This document shows, in pieces, positions 1 to 5,874 of a DNA stretch of 6,398 bases. Every line of letters begins with the position of its first letter. Position 1 is the first letter of the stretch. This stretch comes from Myxococcota bacterium (GTDB lineage Bacteria > Myxococcota_C > UBA6777): the NCBI GenBank assembly GCA_023150835.1, contig JAKLKB010000207.1:1-6398 (forward strand). The letters are read 5' to 3'. Under the pieces are notes generated by a model. The model made no database searches and was not told the DNA's origin. It saw only the letters and a program-made list of their open reading frames with translations. The position numbers and the translations under genes were made by a program.

Positions 1-194
1 TATGGCAGGTTGCCGGACGGATAAGGCGAGGGCTGTGTTGTGTTGGGCGAGGTTGAAGCCACCTCGTCTGCTATGGCGGACGACAGCAAGACATCGGCTT
101 GTTTTCCGACCGCCATGTTGAAGTAAGTCAGGCAGGCAATTGCTGACCGTTCAGGGCATGGAACGCTATACTTGGGAATCCCCCACCACAACCT
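1..194. other. Left-edge stretch with no supportable gene
   Basis: No family can be recognised here. The plus-strand frames carry stops (for example at 22-24, 119-121 and 144-146). On the minus strand one frame is open from 248 to the left edge, because the first stop in that register is the complement of the TTA at 249-251. It has an ATG at 116-114, which would give about 38 residues running off the window. No Shine-Dalgarno sequence precedes that ATG, and the peptide is rich in Ser, Thr and Pro with no motif. The frame is codon-aligned antisense to the transposase remnant that follows, so it may be only a shadow. The stretch may be flanking IS sequence or an older remnant. Confidence 0.35.
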
Positions 195-572
195 TTGAGA
201 CCTTGCGCAAGCAAGTCTCTTGGTTTGGTGGAGGGAGGATGTCAAACGTTACAACTCGTTGCTTTAGCCAACACCTGCTTGCGCACTGCCGCAGAATTGT
301 TTTCTGGACTATTTCGACCGATACGCGATTCCTCTCTTTACGAGCGCCTTTGCTCGTTACAGCCCTTGTTGCGGGAGCTTTTGCTTGATCTGTCCGAGAA
401 CTCTCTCAAACTCGCCCAGAATTCGATCTTTTTGTTCGACGGCTCTGTCGTCAACCGCCTCGGCGAGAAGGGTTCAACATGGCGAATGCACTTGCTTTTT
501 CACCTCGACAAGATGCGATTTTGTTTCGCCGACTTGACCATCGCGAAAGTGGCCGAGTCGACGCAAAGGTTG
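195..572 (+). pseudogene. Truncated IS4-family transposase remnant
   Basis: This is the N-terminal part of a DDE transposase of the IS4 type. The helical N-terminal region contains a SLYERL stretch followed by a Leu-rich helix. After it come the first catalytic Asp in FDGSVV (Asp at 438-440), the GEKGSTWRMH segment (the family's G-x-x-G-T-x-W-R-x-H pattern) and a VAEST segment matching the conserved G-E-S that follows the first strands (Glu at 555-557). Homology fades at about 570, so the second Asp and the catalytic Glu region are missing. The open frame continues only because it runs antisense through the neighbouring gene. The frame opens after the stop at 144-146. The TTG at 195 is a nominal start with no convincing ribosome site, so the true N-terminus may also be damaged. 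It lies tail to tail with the minus-strand gene. Family assignment rests on motif recognition alone. Confidence 0.6.
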
Positions 573-686
573 CCCGAGCGTGCGTTGGATCGGAAATTGG
601 CAGCGAAGAAGCACGCAGGAGGACGAAGCAAACAAAGCAACAGGGGGAGGAGGGACAAAAGAAGAGGGGAGAGGCGAGAAGAAAAC
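573..686. other. Purine-rich tract downstream of the VWA/MopE gene
   Basis: From about 600 to 685 the plus strand is strongly purine-biased, with A- and G-rich runs such as CAGGGGGAGGAGGGACAAAA at 641-660. The transcript of the minus-strand gene would therefore carry a C/U-rich, G-poor 3' flank. No hairpin followed by a T-run was found after the stop codon on the minus strand. A C-rich, G-poor 3' flank is the composition of a Rho utilisation site, so Rho-dependent termination is a reasonable inference, not a demonstrated one. The tract also falls at the edge of the transposase remnant. Confidence 0.3.
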
Positions 687-3600
687 TTACACCGAGCGGA
701 AACGGCGACGCACGGACCACAACAACACGCCCAACAACAGCCACATCAACAGCAACGAATGACCGCCTGTTTGCGTCGTTTGGCAGCTACACCCCGGCAT
801 ATCACCTTCGCCACTTCCTTCCGTCGTGGTTTGTTCGATACCCTGCTCTTTTACGACTTCGGGATCTCCTCCGGTCGCTGGTTCTGTGATGGTATTTCCG
901 CTGTCTTCGGAGACGACTTCGTCGGTGGCTTCTGGGGCGAGAGGTTCTTCTTCGTAGATCGGCTCACCGGGGGGGCCTTGTTTGGGATCTTGGGGGCGGT
1001 TGGTGCAATGGCCCGAACGACACACCGTCCCCGCAGGGCAAGTGATCGAAGCACAAGGATCATGCGCACAAACGCCGTCTTTGCAGTACTGTCCACCATG
1101 ACAAGCCCCTTCGGGACAGCGCTTTTGACAGCTCCCTTCTCGACAGGTTTGGTCGGCCCCACCGCAGTTTTGATCATCACAGGTGTTTTTCTCGCATTTG
1201 TCATCTTTGCAGACTTCATCGGGTGCACAATCGCATGCCTTGATGCACTTGCCTTCGCGGCAGTATTCGCGATCCGCACAAGTGATCCCCGCGCAAGGAT
1301 CCGCTGTACATTTCCCATTGACGCACTGCTTCCCGGGCTCGCAACCATACGCATAACAATCGGGCGGCACACAGCGGCCCCGCCGACAAAGCTGATCGCT
1401 CGGACACTTCACCCCCACACAAAGATCCTCGCACCGGCCCTCTTTGCACACATAGCCGTCTGGACAAGCGACGTTTGTACACGTTTTCCCGACACAAAAA
1501 CCACCTTCACAAGACTGACCTTGTGGACACTCTTCGTTGCGGCACTTGGGACGACAACCCGAATCCACGCATTTGGCTCCGCTGTCGCAACTGGCCGTCC
1601 CTTCGTCCACTTGGCCGTCGCAGTTGTCATCTTTTCCGTTGCAGACCTCGGGTTGTGGTTGGGGGGCGGTGCATGTGTTCCAATCGCCACGTATGCAGCT
1701 TTGCTCGCCTTCACCACAAGCGGTCGTACACTTGCGCGTCAAACCTTCGTCGATCTTTCCATCGCAGTTGTCGTCTTGACCGTTGCAAACTTCGGCTGTT
1801 GGGGTCTTTCCTTGCTTGTGGACACAAGCAGTCCATGAGCCTTCTTTGCAGGTCTGTGTGCCTTCACCGCAAACGTGCTGGCAATCGCGTACAAGATCTT
1901 CGTCAGCCTGTCCATCGCAATCGTTGTCGCGTGCATCGCAGACTTCTGCTTCAGGCGTTCCGGGAGTGACACTACATTCGACGCCCGTCCCATCGGCCTT
2001 GCACTTAAACACGCCTGTTCGATAACAGATCCCTGTCCCAACGCCACAGCTTTTTCCTTTTTCGGGAAACGTCTCGTCGATCTTGCCGTTGCAGTCGTCG
2101 TCTTTGTCGTTGCACGTTTCTTTTGGCAGCGTACAAGTCGTCCACTGGCCTTTGCTGCATACCTGCGTCCCAACGCACTTGCCAGTATCACAGGGGCGAG
2201 AGAGACCGTTATCGATCTGCCCGTCGCAGTCGTCATCTTTGTTATTGCATTCTTCGGGTTTGGCATTGACCTTGACACAAGCGCCCCATTGACCGGCACT
2301 ACAAGTCTCGATGCCGCACGTTCCGCAAGGGCGCGTCAAGCCGTCGTCGATCTTGCCGTTGCAGTCGTCGTCTTTGTTGTTGCATACCTCTGTTTGCGGG
2401 CGCACAGAACAAGTCCCCCAAGCATTGTTGCTGCACGTTTCGGTTCCTGTTCCACAGGTGTTCGTACAAGGCCGAGTACCCGAGGCGTTGCACGATCCCC
2501 ATGTGTTGTTCGAGCAGCTTTGCGTGCCTGTTCCACAATTGTTCGTACAAGGTCGATTACCCGTTGCGTTGCAAGTGCTCCATTTGCCGGCACTACAGGT
2601 CTGTGTGCCTGTTCCGCAAGTGCTGGTGCAGGCTTGTGGGGCGATGTTGTCGTCGATCTTTCCGTTGCAATCGTCGTCTTGATTGTTGCAGATCTCGGGA
2701 ACGCCTTGCGAACCTTGGCAAGCGCTCCATTGACCGGCACTACAGGTCTGTGTCCCGCCACCACAACAACCACGCGTCAGTCCGTCGTCGATCTTTCCGT
2801 TGCAGTCGTCGTCTTTGTTGTTGCAGGTCTCGGTTTTGGGCGACACCGAACATGTTCCCCAACGGTTGTTGCTACACGACTCGGTGCCTGTTCCACAAGC
2901 ATTGGTGCAAGGGCGTGTCCCTGTTGCGTTGCACGAACCCCATGTGTTGTTGCTGCATGACTCGGTGCCTGTTCCACAGGTGTTCGTACAGGGCCGAGTA
3001 CCCGAGACGTTGCACGATCCCCACGTGTTGTTCGAGCAGCTTTGCGTGCCTGTTCCGCAATTGTTCGTACAAGCGCGCTGTCCTGTTGCGTTGCAAGTCC
3101 CCCATTTGCCGGCACTACAGGTCTGTGTGCCTGTTCCGCAGTCGTTGGTACAGGCTTGTGGAGTGACGTTATCGTCGATTTTTCCGTTGCAGTCGTTGTC
3201 TTTGTTGTCGCAGATCTCGGGACTCGGAGAGGGTGCGTTGCAATTCCCCCAGACTCCGGCGGTACAAGTCTCTTGACCTTTGCAGCCGAGCTTGTTGCAA
3301 TCGCGTACAAGGCCCTGATCGACCTTGCCGTCGCAATCGTTGTCCTTGTTGTCGCAGATCTCGGTTTTCGCATTTTTTGTTGCGTTGGTGATGATCGTGT
3401 TCATCACCGCGATCAGATCGGCAGCGCTGTTCGAGACGTAGTACTTGATATTTCCTGCGAGATCCGTCCCACCGCGTGTGGCGAGATCGTTGAGGCAGAC
3501 AGGGTTGACCAACGCGCCAAAGCCCACCACATAGGTCTTTACGTCGTAGGCCAAGCCTTTCACATTCAACGTACGCAACGCCGTCACTTCCGCGCTTGGG

Positions 3601-4031
3601 CAACGATCCGAAGGCTCCCCGTCCGTAATAAACAAGACCGACGTGGGCCGCCCCGGGATCGGATCTGCGTTCAAAGAGCGATTGATCTCGGTTGTTGCGG
3701 TGTTCAGAGCAGAGACCATAAAGGTCTGCCCAAGTGGATTGATGTTGTCCAACGCCGATTGCAGCGCAGCAACGGCTGTCGGCAACGGAGCATCCACCGA
3801 GGCCGCATCCGAAAAGGTCACCAAACCAAAGCGTACCTGTGTGCTGTAGGTGTTGGTCACGCTTTTGAGGGCTGTTTTGGCATCCGTCCACTTATTGTTG
3901 GTCAGCATACTCCCCGATCGATCGAGGATCACCAAGATATTTGGGGGATCACAAAAAGCAAAGACTGTGTTGGAAAACAAGATCGCGAACGCCAGAACGG
4001 ATACAAACCCAACCGCTCTCCACCGCTGCAT
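687..4031 (-). CDS. Secreted VWA / MopE-repeat / Cys-rich protein with MYXO-CTERM tail
   Basis: A 1114-residue exported surface protein. Start: ATG at 4031-4029, preceded by AAGGAG seven bases upstream; an ATG at 4073 lacks this and would put 14 charged residues before the signal. Residues 1-25 form a signal peptide (MQRWR, hydrophobic core, likely cut after VFA). Residues ~30-220 are a von Willebrand A domain with an intact MIDAS metal site: D37-x-S39-x-S41, T103 and D137 in ITDGEPSD. Residues ~226-815 hold ten MopE-type motifs (C-N-x-x-D-D-D-C-D/N-G-x-x-D; first Cys near 226, 274, 403, 448, 550, 595, 640, 698, 748, 796), interleaved with C-x-x-x-C-G-x-G-x-x-x-C...W-x-x-C modules. Residues ~825-1010 are nine short Cys-rich units. 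After an acidic Pro/Glu/Thr linker (~1011-1075) come GCSC (1080-1083), a membrane segment (~1091-1107) and RRRFR, a MYXO-CTERM signal of the kind cut by myxosortase. MopE motifs are named after a copper-binding surface protein of Methylococcus; their Asp spacing also resembles Ca2+ loops. Adhesion or metal-dependent binding at the cell surface is inferred; the ligand is unknown. Confidence 0.9.
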   Translation of the reverse strand: MQRWRAVGFVSVLAFAILFSNTVFAFCDPPNILVILDRSGSMLTNNKWTDAKTALKSVTNTYSTQVRFGLVTFSDAASVDAPLPTAVAALQSALDNINPLGQTFMVSALNTATTEINRSLNADPIPGRPTSVLFITDGEPSDRCPSAEVTALRTLNVKGLAYDVKTYVVGFGALVNPVCLNDLATRGGTDLAGNIKYYVSNSAADLIAVMNTIITNATKNAKTEICDNKDNDCDGKVDQGLVRDCNKLGCKGQETCTAGVWGNCNAPSPSPEICDNKDNDCNGKIDDNVTPQACTNDCGTGTQTCSAGKWGTCNATGQRACTNNCGTGTQSCSNNTWGSCNVSGTRPCTNTCGTGTESCSNNTWGSCNATGTRPCTNACGTGTESCSNNRWGTCSVSPKTETCNNKDDDCNGKIDDGLTRGCCGGGTQTCSAGQWSACQGSQGVPEICNNQDDDCNGKIDDNIAPQACTSTCGTGTQTCSAGKWSTCNATGNRPCTNNCGTGTQSCSNNTWGSCNASGTRPCTNTCGTGTETCSNNAWGTCSVRPQTEVCNNKDDDCNGKIDDGLTRPCGTCGIETCSAGQWGACVKVNAKPEECNNKDDDCDGQIDNGLSRPCDTGKCVGTQVCSKGQWTTCTLPKETCNDKDDDCNGKIDETFPEKGKSCGVGTGICYRTGVFKCKADGTGVECSVTPGTPEAEVCDARDNDCDGQADEDLVRDCQHVCGEGTQTCKEGSWTACVHKQGKTPTAEVCNGQDDNCDGKIDEGLTRKCTTACGEGEQSCIRGDWNTCTAPQPQPEVCNGKDDNCDGQVDEGTASCDSGAKCVDSGCRPKCRNEECPQGQSCEGGFCVGKTCTNVACPDGYVCKEGRCEDLCVGVKCPSDQLCRRGRCVPPDCYAYGCEPGKQCVNGKCTADPCAGITCADREYCREGKCIKACDCAPDEVCKDDKCEKNTCDDQNCGGADQTCREGSCQKRCPEGACHGGQYCKDGVCAHDPCASITCPAGTVCRSGHCTNRPQDPKQGPPGEPIYEEEPLAPEATDEVVSEDSGNTITEPATGGDPEVVKEQGIEQTTTEGSGEGDMPGCSCQTTQTGGHSLLLMWLLLGVLLWSVRRRFRSV
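1002..1556 (-). repeat. Nine-unit short Cys-rich array
   Basis: Residues ~825-1010 are about nine degenerate units of 17 to 24 residues with the pattern C-x4-C-x-x-x-x-x-C-x-x-G-x-C, for example CPDGYVCKEGRC. They differ clearly from the MopE motifs and the 27-residue modules. Unit six (D-C-A-P-D-E-V-C-K-D-D-K-C) is short, about 17 residues, and unit one is long. The spacing suggests small disulfide-bonded knots forming an extended stalk near the membrane end of the protein. DNA identity between units is low, so this array is older than the 81-base repeats. Confidence 0.75.
2397..2639 (-). repeat. Three tandem 81-base (27-residue) Cys/Trp modules
   Basis: Residues 465-545 form a second array of the same 27-residue module, here in three copies instead of four. 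Unit order and substitutions match the first array: the first unit has the S-A-G-K-W form and the later ones the S-N-N-x-W form. This shows that the arrays arose by copying a larger block and not by independent expansion. Confidence 0.85.
2838..3161 (-). repeat. Four tandem 81-base (27-residue) Cys/Trp modules
   Basis: Residues 291-398 of the VWA/MopE protein are four consecutive 27-residue modules with the pattern P-C-T-N-x-C-G-T-G-T-[QE]-[ST]-C-S-x-x-x-W-G-[ST]-C. Each has four Cys and one Trp. The DNA is also strongly conserved: a CCTGTTCCACA-type segment recurs at 2887 and 2968, exactly 81 bases apart. The C-x-x-x-C-G-x-G-x-x-x-C and W-x-x-C spacing recalls small disulfide-rich thrombospondin-type modules, but true homology cannot be claimed by eye. 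Confidence 0.85.
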
Positions 4032-4038
4032 AGTCGAA

Positions 4039-4045
4039 CTCCTTT
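4039..4045 (-). promoter_or_regulatory. Ribosome binding site of the VWA/MopE gene
   Basis: On the minus strand AAAGGAG lies seven bases upstream of the ATG at 4031-4029. This decides the start in favour of residue MQRWR over the ATG at 4073, which has no such sequence in front of it. Confidence 0.7.
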
Positions 4046-4315
4046 TCGTGAAAGCACCCTCACCGCGAAACAAGACGATGGATCGGTGCTTGGTTGTCGC
4101 CCCCCCCGCACCCTTTTTGTCTTAACACGGAAGATCAAAAACTTCGAGAAAAACTTTGAAGACACCTTTGCAACAACACGACAACATTCTTTTTGGATCA
4201 GCACAACATCTCCCCCTTCGCCTATGACCCTGCCTTTGCCTTTCCAATCTCAGATCGGCGCAAAAAACCTTCACCGCTGCTGCGCAGTGTTCGCTGAGTT
4301 GCGATTCAGGATTGA

Positions 4316-4359
4316 CGCCCTTTTGCAACCCCGCTAAGTTAAGGGGCGATTTTTCTTTT
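4316..4359 (+). terminator. Possible hairpin with T-rich tail upstream of the lipase gene
   Basis: CGCCCTT (4316-4322) can pair with AAGGGGCG (4341-4348) with one bulged G, and the T-rich stretch TTTTTCTTTT (4350-4359) follows directly. An alternative inner pairing is CCCC (4329-4332) with GGGG (4343-4346). This is the form of an intrinsic terminator on the plus strand, but no plus-strand gene lies upstream. It could block antisense read-through, or be chance. The loop of about 18 bases is long, which lowers confidence. Confidence 0.25.
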
Positions 4360-4370
4360 GATCTTTATTG

Positions 4371-4376
4371 TATAGA
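4371..4376 (+). promoter_or_regulatory. Candidate -10 box for the lipase gene
   Basis: TATAGA lies about 30 bases upstream of the lipase GTG start and just before the ribosome site, and is preceded by a T-rich stretch. No good -35 hexamer stands 16-18 bases upstream, so the promoter may be activator-dependent or may use an alternative sigma factor. Confidence 0.3.
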
Positions 4377-4392
4377 TGACGCAGTTCTGTGT

Positions 4393-4399
4393 AAGGAGG
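4393..4399 (+). promoter_or_regulatory. Ribosome binding site of the lipase gene
   Basis: AAGGAGG, a full Shine-Dalgarno match, ends five bases before the GTG at 4405. An ATG at 4400 is nearer but out of frame. This fixes the lipase start at GTG 4405 and not at upstream in-frame codons such as TTG 4312. Confidence 0.8.
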
Positions 4400-4404
4400 A
4401 TGGG

Positions 4405-5871
4405 GTGAACAGCATCCAATCAAACGCATCGCGTATCCCTCGAACAATCGGTCTTTTTTTGTGGCTTGCTTTGGGTGTCGGACTCGCTGTTGTGTCTTTC
4501 GCTTGCGATGGCAAAGCCCCCATCACCCAGAACAGCGAGACATCGACCCAAAGCGGCAAAGAATCCAACGACCGCGAGCCTCCCACCACCGAGGACGCAA
4601 GCCCCGAATCATCGGTCGATACAGCTCCTGAATCACCCATCGAAGCAGCTCCTGAATCATCCGTCGAGACAACTCCCGAAGCATCCGCCGAAATGTCCGC
4701 CGAGATCGCCCCTGAGCCAGCCCCAGAACCCACGCCCGAAAAGATCACTTGTCCCCCTCCAAAAGGCGAGCCGATCGATCGCGTGTACCGGTGGCGCGAC
4801 GATCTCAAGATCGACGCGCCGCTGTTGCTTTATGGGCAACTCGACGCTTGCAAGGGAGACGCCTTTCGCATCGTTGCACCCGCCAAGATGGAGATCACGT
4901 TTGAAGTCTACGATCTCACCAAGGGCGACGAGATCACACTCACCGTTTACAACACCCGCCGACTGAATGGACGCGCCCCCGACAAAGCACTCGCCCAAGG
5001 CGATGCCAAAGCCGACCCTTGGATCTATGTCCAAGCCACCATCGATCGTTCAGGCGAGATCGGTGTGGTGCTTGATGCAGCCCGCTCCAATCGCCCGATC
5101 CGCTATGGCCTCAAAGCCTACTGCTCCAAAAACTGCCATCTCGAAACCTCGCGTTTTCCGATTGTTTTGATGCACGGTTTTATGGGAACAGACAAATACT
5201 TCGGTTTTCTCGACTACTACTACAAAGTCAAGCCCCATCTCGAAAGCAAGGGCTACAGCATCTTTACCCCAGTTGTCCAACCCATCGCCAGTTCCAGCAC
5301 CCGCGTCCAAAGCCTCAAAGGCCAGATCGACGATATCTTTCTCCAGACGGGTACACGCAAGGTCAATTTGATCGCACACAGCCAAGGAGGCGTGGACGGG
5401 CGGCTGTTGATCGTCTCGCAAAGTTACGCCAACCTTGTCGCAAGCCTGACAACGATCAGCACGCCCCATCGGGGTGTTCCCGTCCCCAACCTGCTGATCC
5501 AACCCTCCGAAGAACTCGGCGAAAAAAACATGGAAGACTACAACAAAAAATACCCCGATGATCCGCGTGTCAAATACTACTCTTGGGCAGGCGTGACCTG
5601 CGGCTTGCTCGATAGCGATTGCCGAAAAAAATACAAAGATGAAGTCGTCGATCCCTTCATCAGCGCGATCTACGTGACGCTCAAAGAACTGCGCGGCCCC
5701 AACGACGGGATCGTCACCGTCGAAAGCGCCAAGTGGGGAACCTTCCTTGGCGAGATCCCTGCCGATCATTTCGATGAAGTCGGCCAGATCGCCGATACCA
5801 ACAACACCGCCTTTAACCACCTCGAATTTTACCTCAACGAAGCTCGACGCTTAACCAAGGCTGGCTTCTAA
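4405..5871 (+). CDS. Lipoprotein-like triacylglycerol lipase with N-terminal beta-domain
   Basis: A 488-residue secreted lipase/esterase of the alpha/beta-hydrolase fold, closest in motifs to the Pseudomonas/Burkholderia LipA group; it should hydrolyse acyl esters outside the cytoplasm. GTG start set by a strong ribosome site. Residues 1-33 are a signal peptide ending S-F-A before C34, a weak lipobox with Phe in place of a small residue, so lipid anchoring is likely but not certain. Residues ~38-112 are a Pro/Glu/Ser/Thr linker with four 8-residue repeats. Residues ~116-244 are a Cys-containing beta-rich domain that may be of the pre-peptidase C-terminal (PPC) type. The catalytic domain starts near 250: H257-G-F (oxyanion region), nucleophile S326 in AHSQGG, D434 in NDGIV, H455 in DHFDEVGQ. 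D457 and Q461 match the Ca2+ ligands D288 and Q292 of Burkholderia lipase. C399/C406 may form a disulfide. The Ala before HSQGG replaces the usual Gly. No lipase foldase gene is visible. The gene is divergent from the surface protein and three bases before a kinase gene. Confidence 0.88.
   Translation: MNSIQSNASRIPRTIGLFLWLALGVGLAVVSFACDGKAPITQNSETSTQSGKESNDREPPTTEDASPESSVDTAPESPIEAAPESSVETTPEASAEMSAEIAPEPAPEPTPEKITCPPPKGEPIDRVYRWRDDLKIDAPLLLYGQLDACKGDAFRIVAPAKMEITFEVYDLTKGDEITLTVYNTRRLNGRAPDKALAQGDAKADPWIYVQATIDRSGEIGVVLDAARSNRPIRYGLKAYCSKNCHLETSRFPIVLMHGFMGTDKYFGFLDYYYKVKPHLESKGYSIFTPVVQPIASSSTRVQSLKGQIDDIFLQTGTRKVNLIAHSQGGVDGRLLIVSQSYANLVASLTTISTPHRGVPVPNLLIQPSEELGEKNMEDYNKKYPDDPRVKYYSWAGVTCGLLDSDCRKKYKDEVVDPFISAIYVTLKELRGPNDGIVTVESAKWGTFLGEIPADHFDEVGQIADTNNTAFNHLEFYLNEARRLTKAGF
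4603..4698 (+). repeat. Four 24-base (8-residue) repeats in the lipase linker
   Basis: Four units begin at 4603, 4627, 4651 and 4675 and encode the consensus P-E-[SA]-S-x-[DE]-[TAM]-x (residues 67-98). They are followed by a Pro-Glu-Pro stretch. The units lie in the flexible linker that would hold the catalytic domain away from the membrane. Repeat number could vary between strains. Confidence 0.75.
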
Positions 5872-5874
5872 TCC

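Larger units (their letters stand above)
2331..3221 (-). repeat. Large internal duplication within the surface-protein gene
   Basis: Two blocks share the same order of parts: a PEIC-type MopE motif ending in a K-I-D-D-N form, a run of 27-residue modules, a T-E-x-C MopE motif ending in K-I-D-D-G, then L-T-R. Block one is 2772-3221 (residues 271-420, 450 bases). Block two is 2331-2699 (residues 445-567, 369 bases). The length difference is 81 bases, exactly one module. A segmental duplication followed by gain or loss of a single unit explains this most simply. Confidence 0.75.
4032..4404. other. Divergent intergenic region between surface protein and lipase
   Basis: This 373-base stretch separates two divergently transcribed genes and must hold both promoters. 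The half near the surface-protein gene contains a run of eight C (4100-4107), which is G8 in that gene's leader about 70 bases before the start. The central part (about 4130-4200) is A/T-richer, with A-tract-like AAAAAC repeats. The lipase side holds a possible hairpin with a T-rich tail and a TATAGA box. Short ORFs here show no family features. No clear -35/-10 pair was found for the minus-strand gene. Confidence 0.5.

Noticed and set aside
573-1838. Plus-strand open frame continuing from the transposase remnant to 1838
   Set aside because: It is the exact codon-aligned antisense of the VWA/MopE gene. The minus-strand frame has the domain motifs, signal peptide and sorting tail; the plus-strand product has none.
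1875-2960. Plus-strand open frame of 361 residues
   Set aside because: Also codon-aligned antisense of the large gene. Its Val/Ala-rich periodicity (VDLAVAVVVFVV-like) is the mirror of the Asp/Cys MopE codons and not a set of membrane helices.
2397-3161. CRISPR-like impression from regularly spaced repeats
   Set aside because: The repeats are 81-base in-frame protein modules without unique spacers, and the periodicity is entirely explained by the encoded protein.
4032-4073. Earlier ATG (4073) as start of the VWA/MopE gene
   Set aside because: No Shine-Dalgarno sequence precedes it, and it would add charged residues before the signal peptide. The ATG at 4031 has AAGGAG at proper spacing.
3042-4337. 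Plus-strand open frame of 431 residues
   Set aside because: It lies antisense to the VWA domain and then runs through the intergenic region. It has no family features and no ribosome site.
4312-4404. Upstream TTG (4312) start for the lipase
   Set aside because: It would add 31 residues ahead of the signal peptide and would span the hairpin, the candidate -10 box and the ribosome site.
5050-5820. Minus-strand open frame of 256 residues within the lipase gene
   Set aside because: It is a shadow of the lipase, whose plus-strand frame carries the full catalytic triad.
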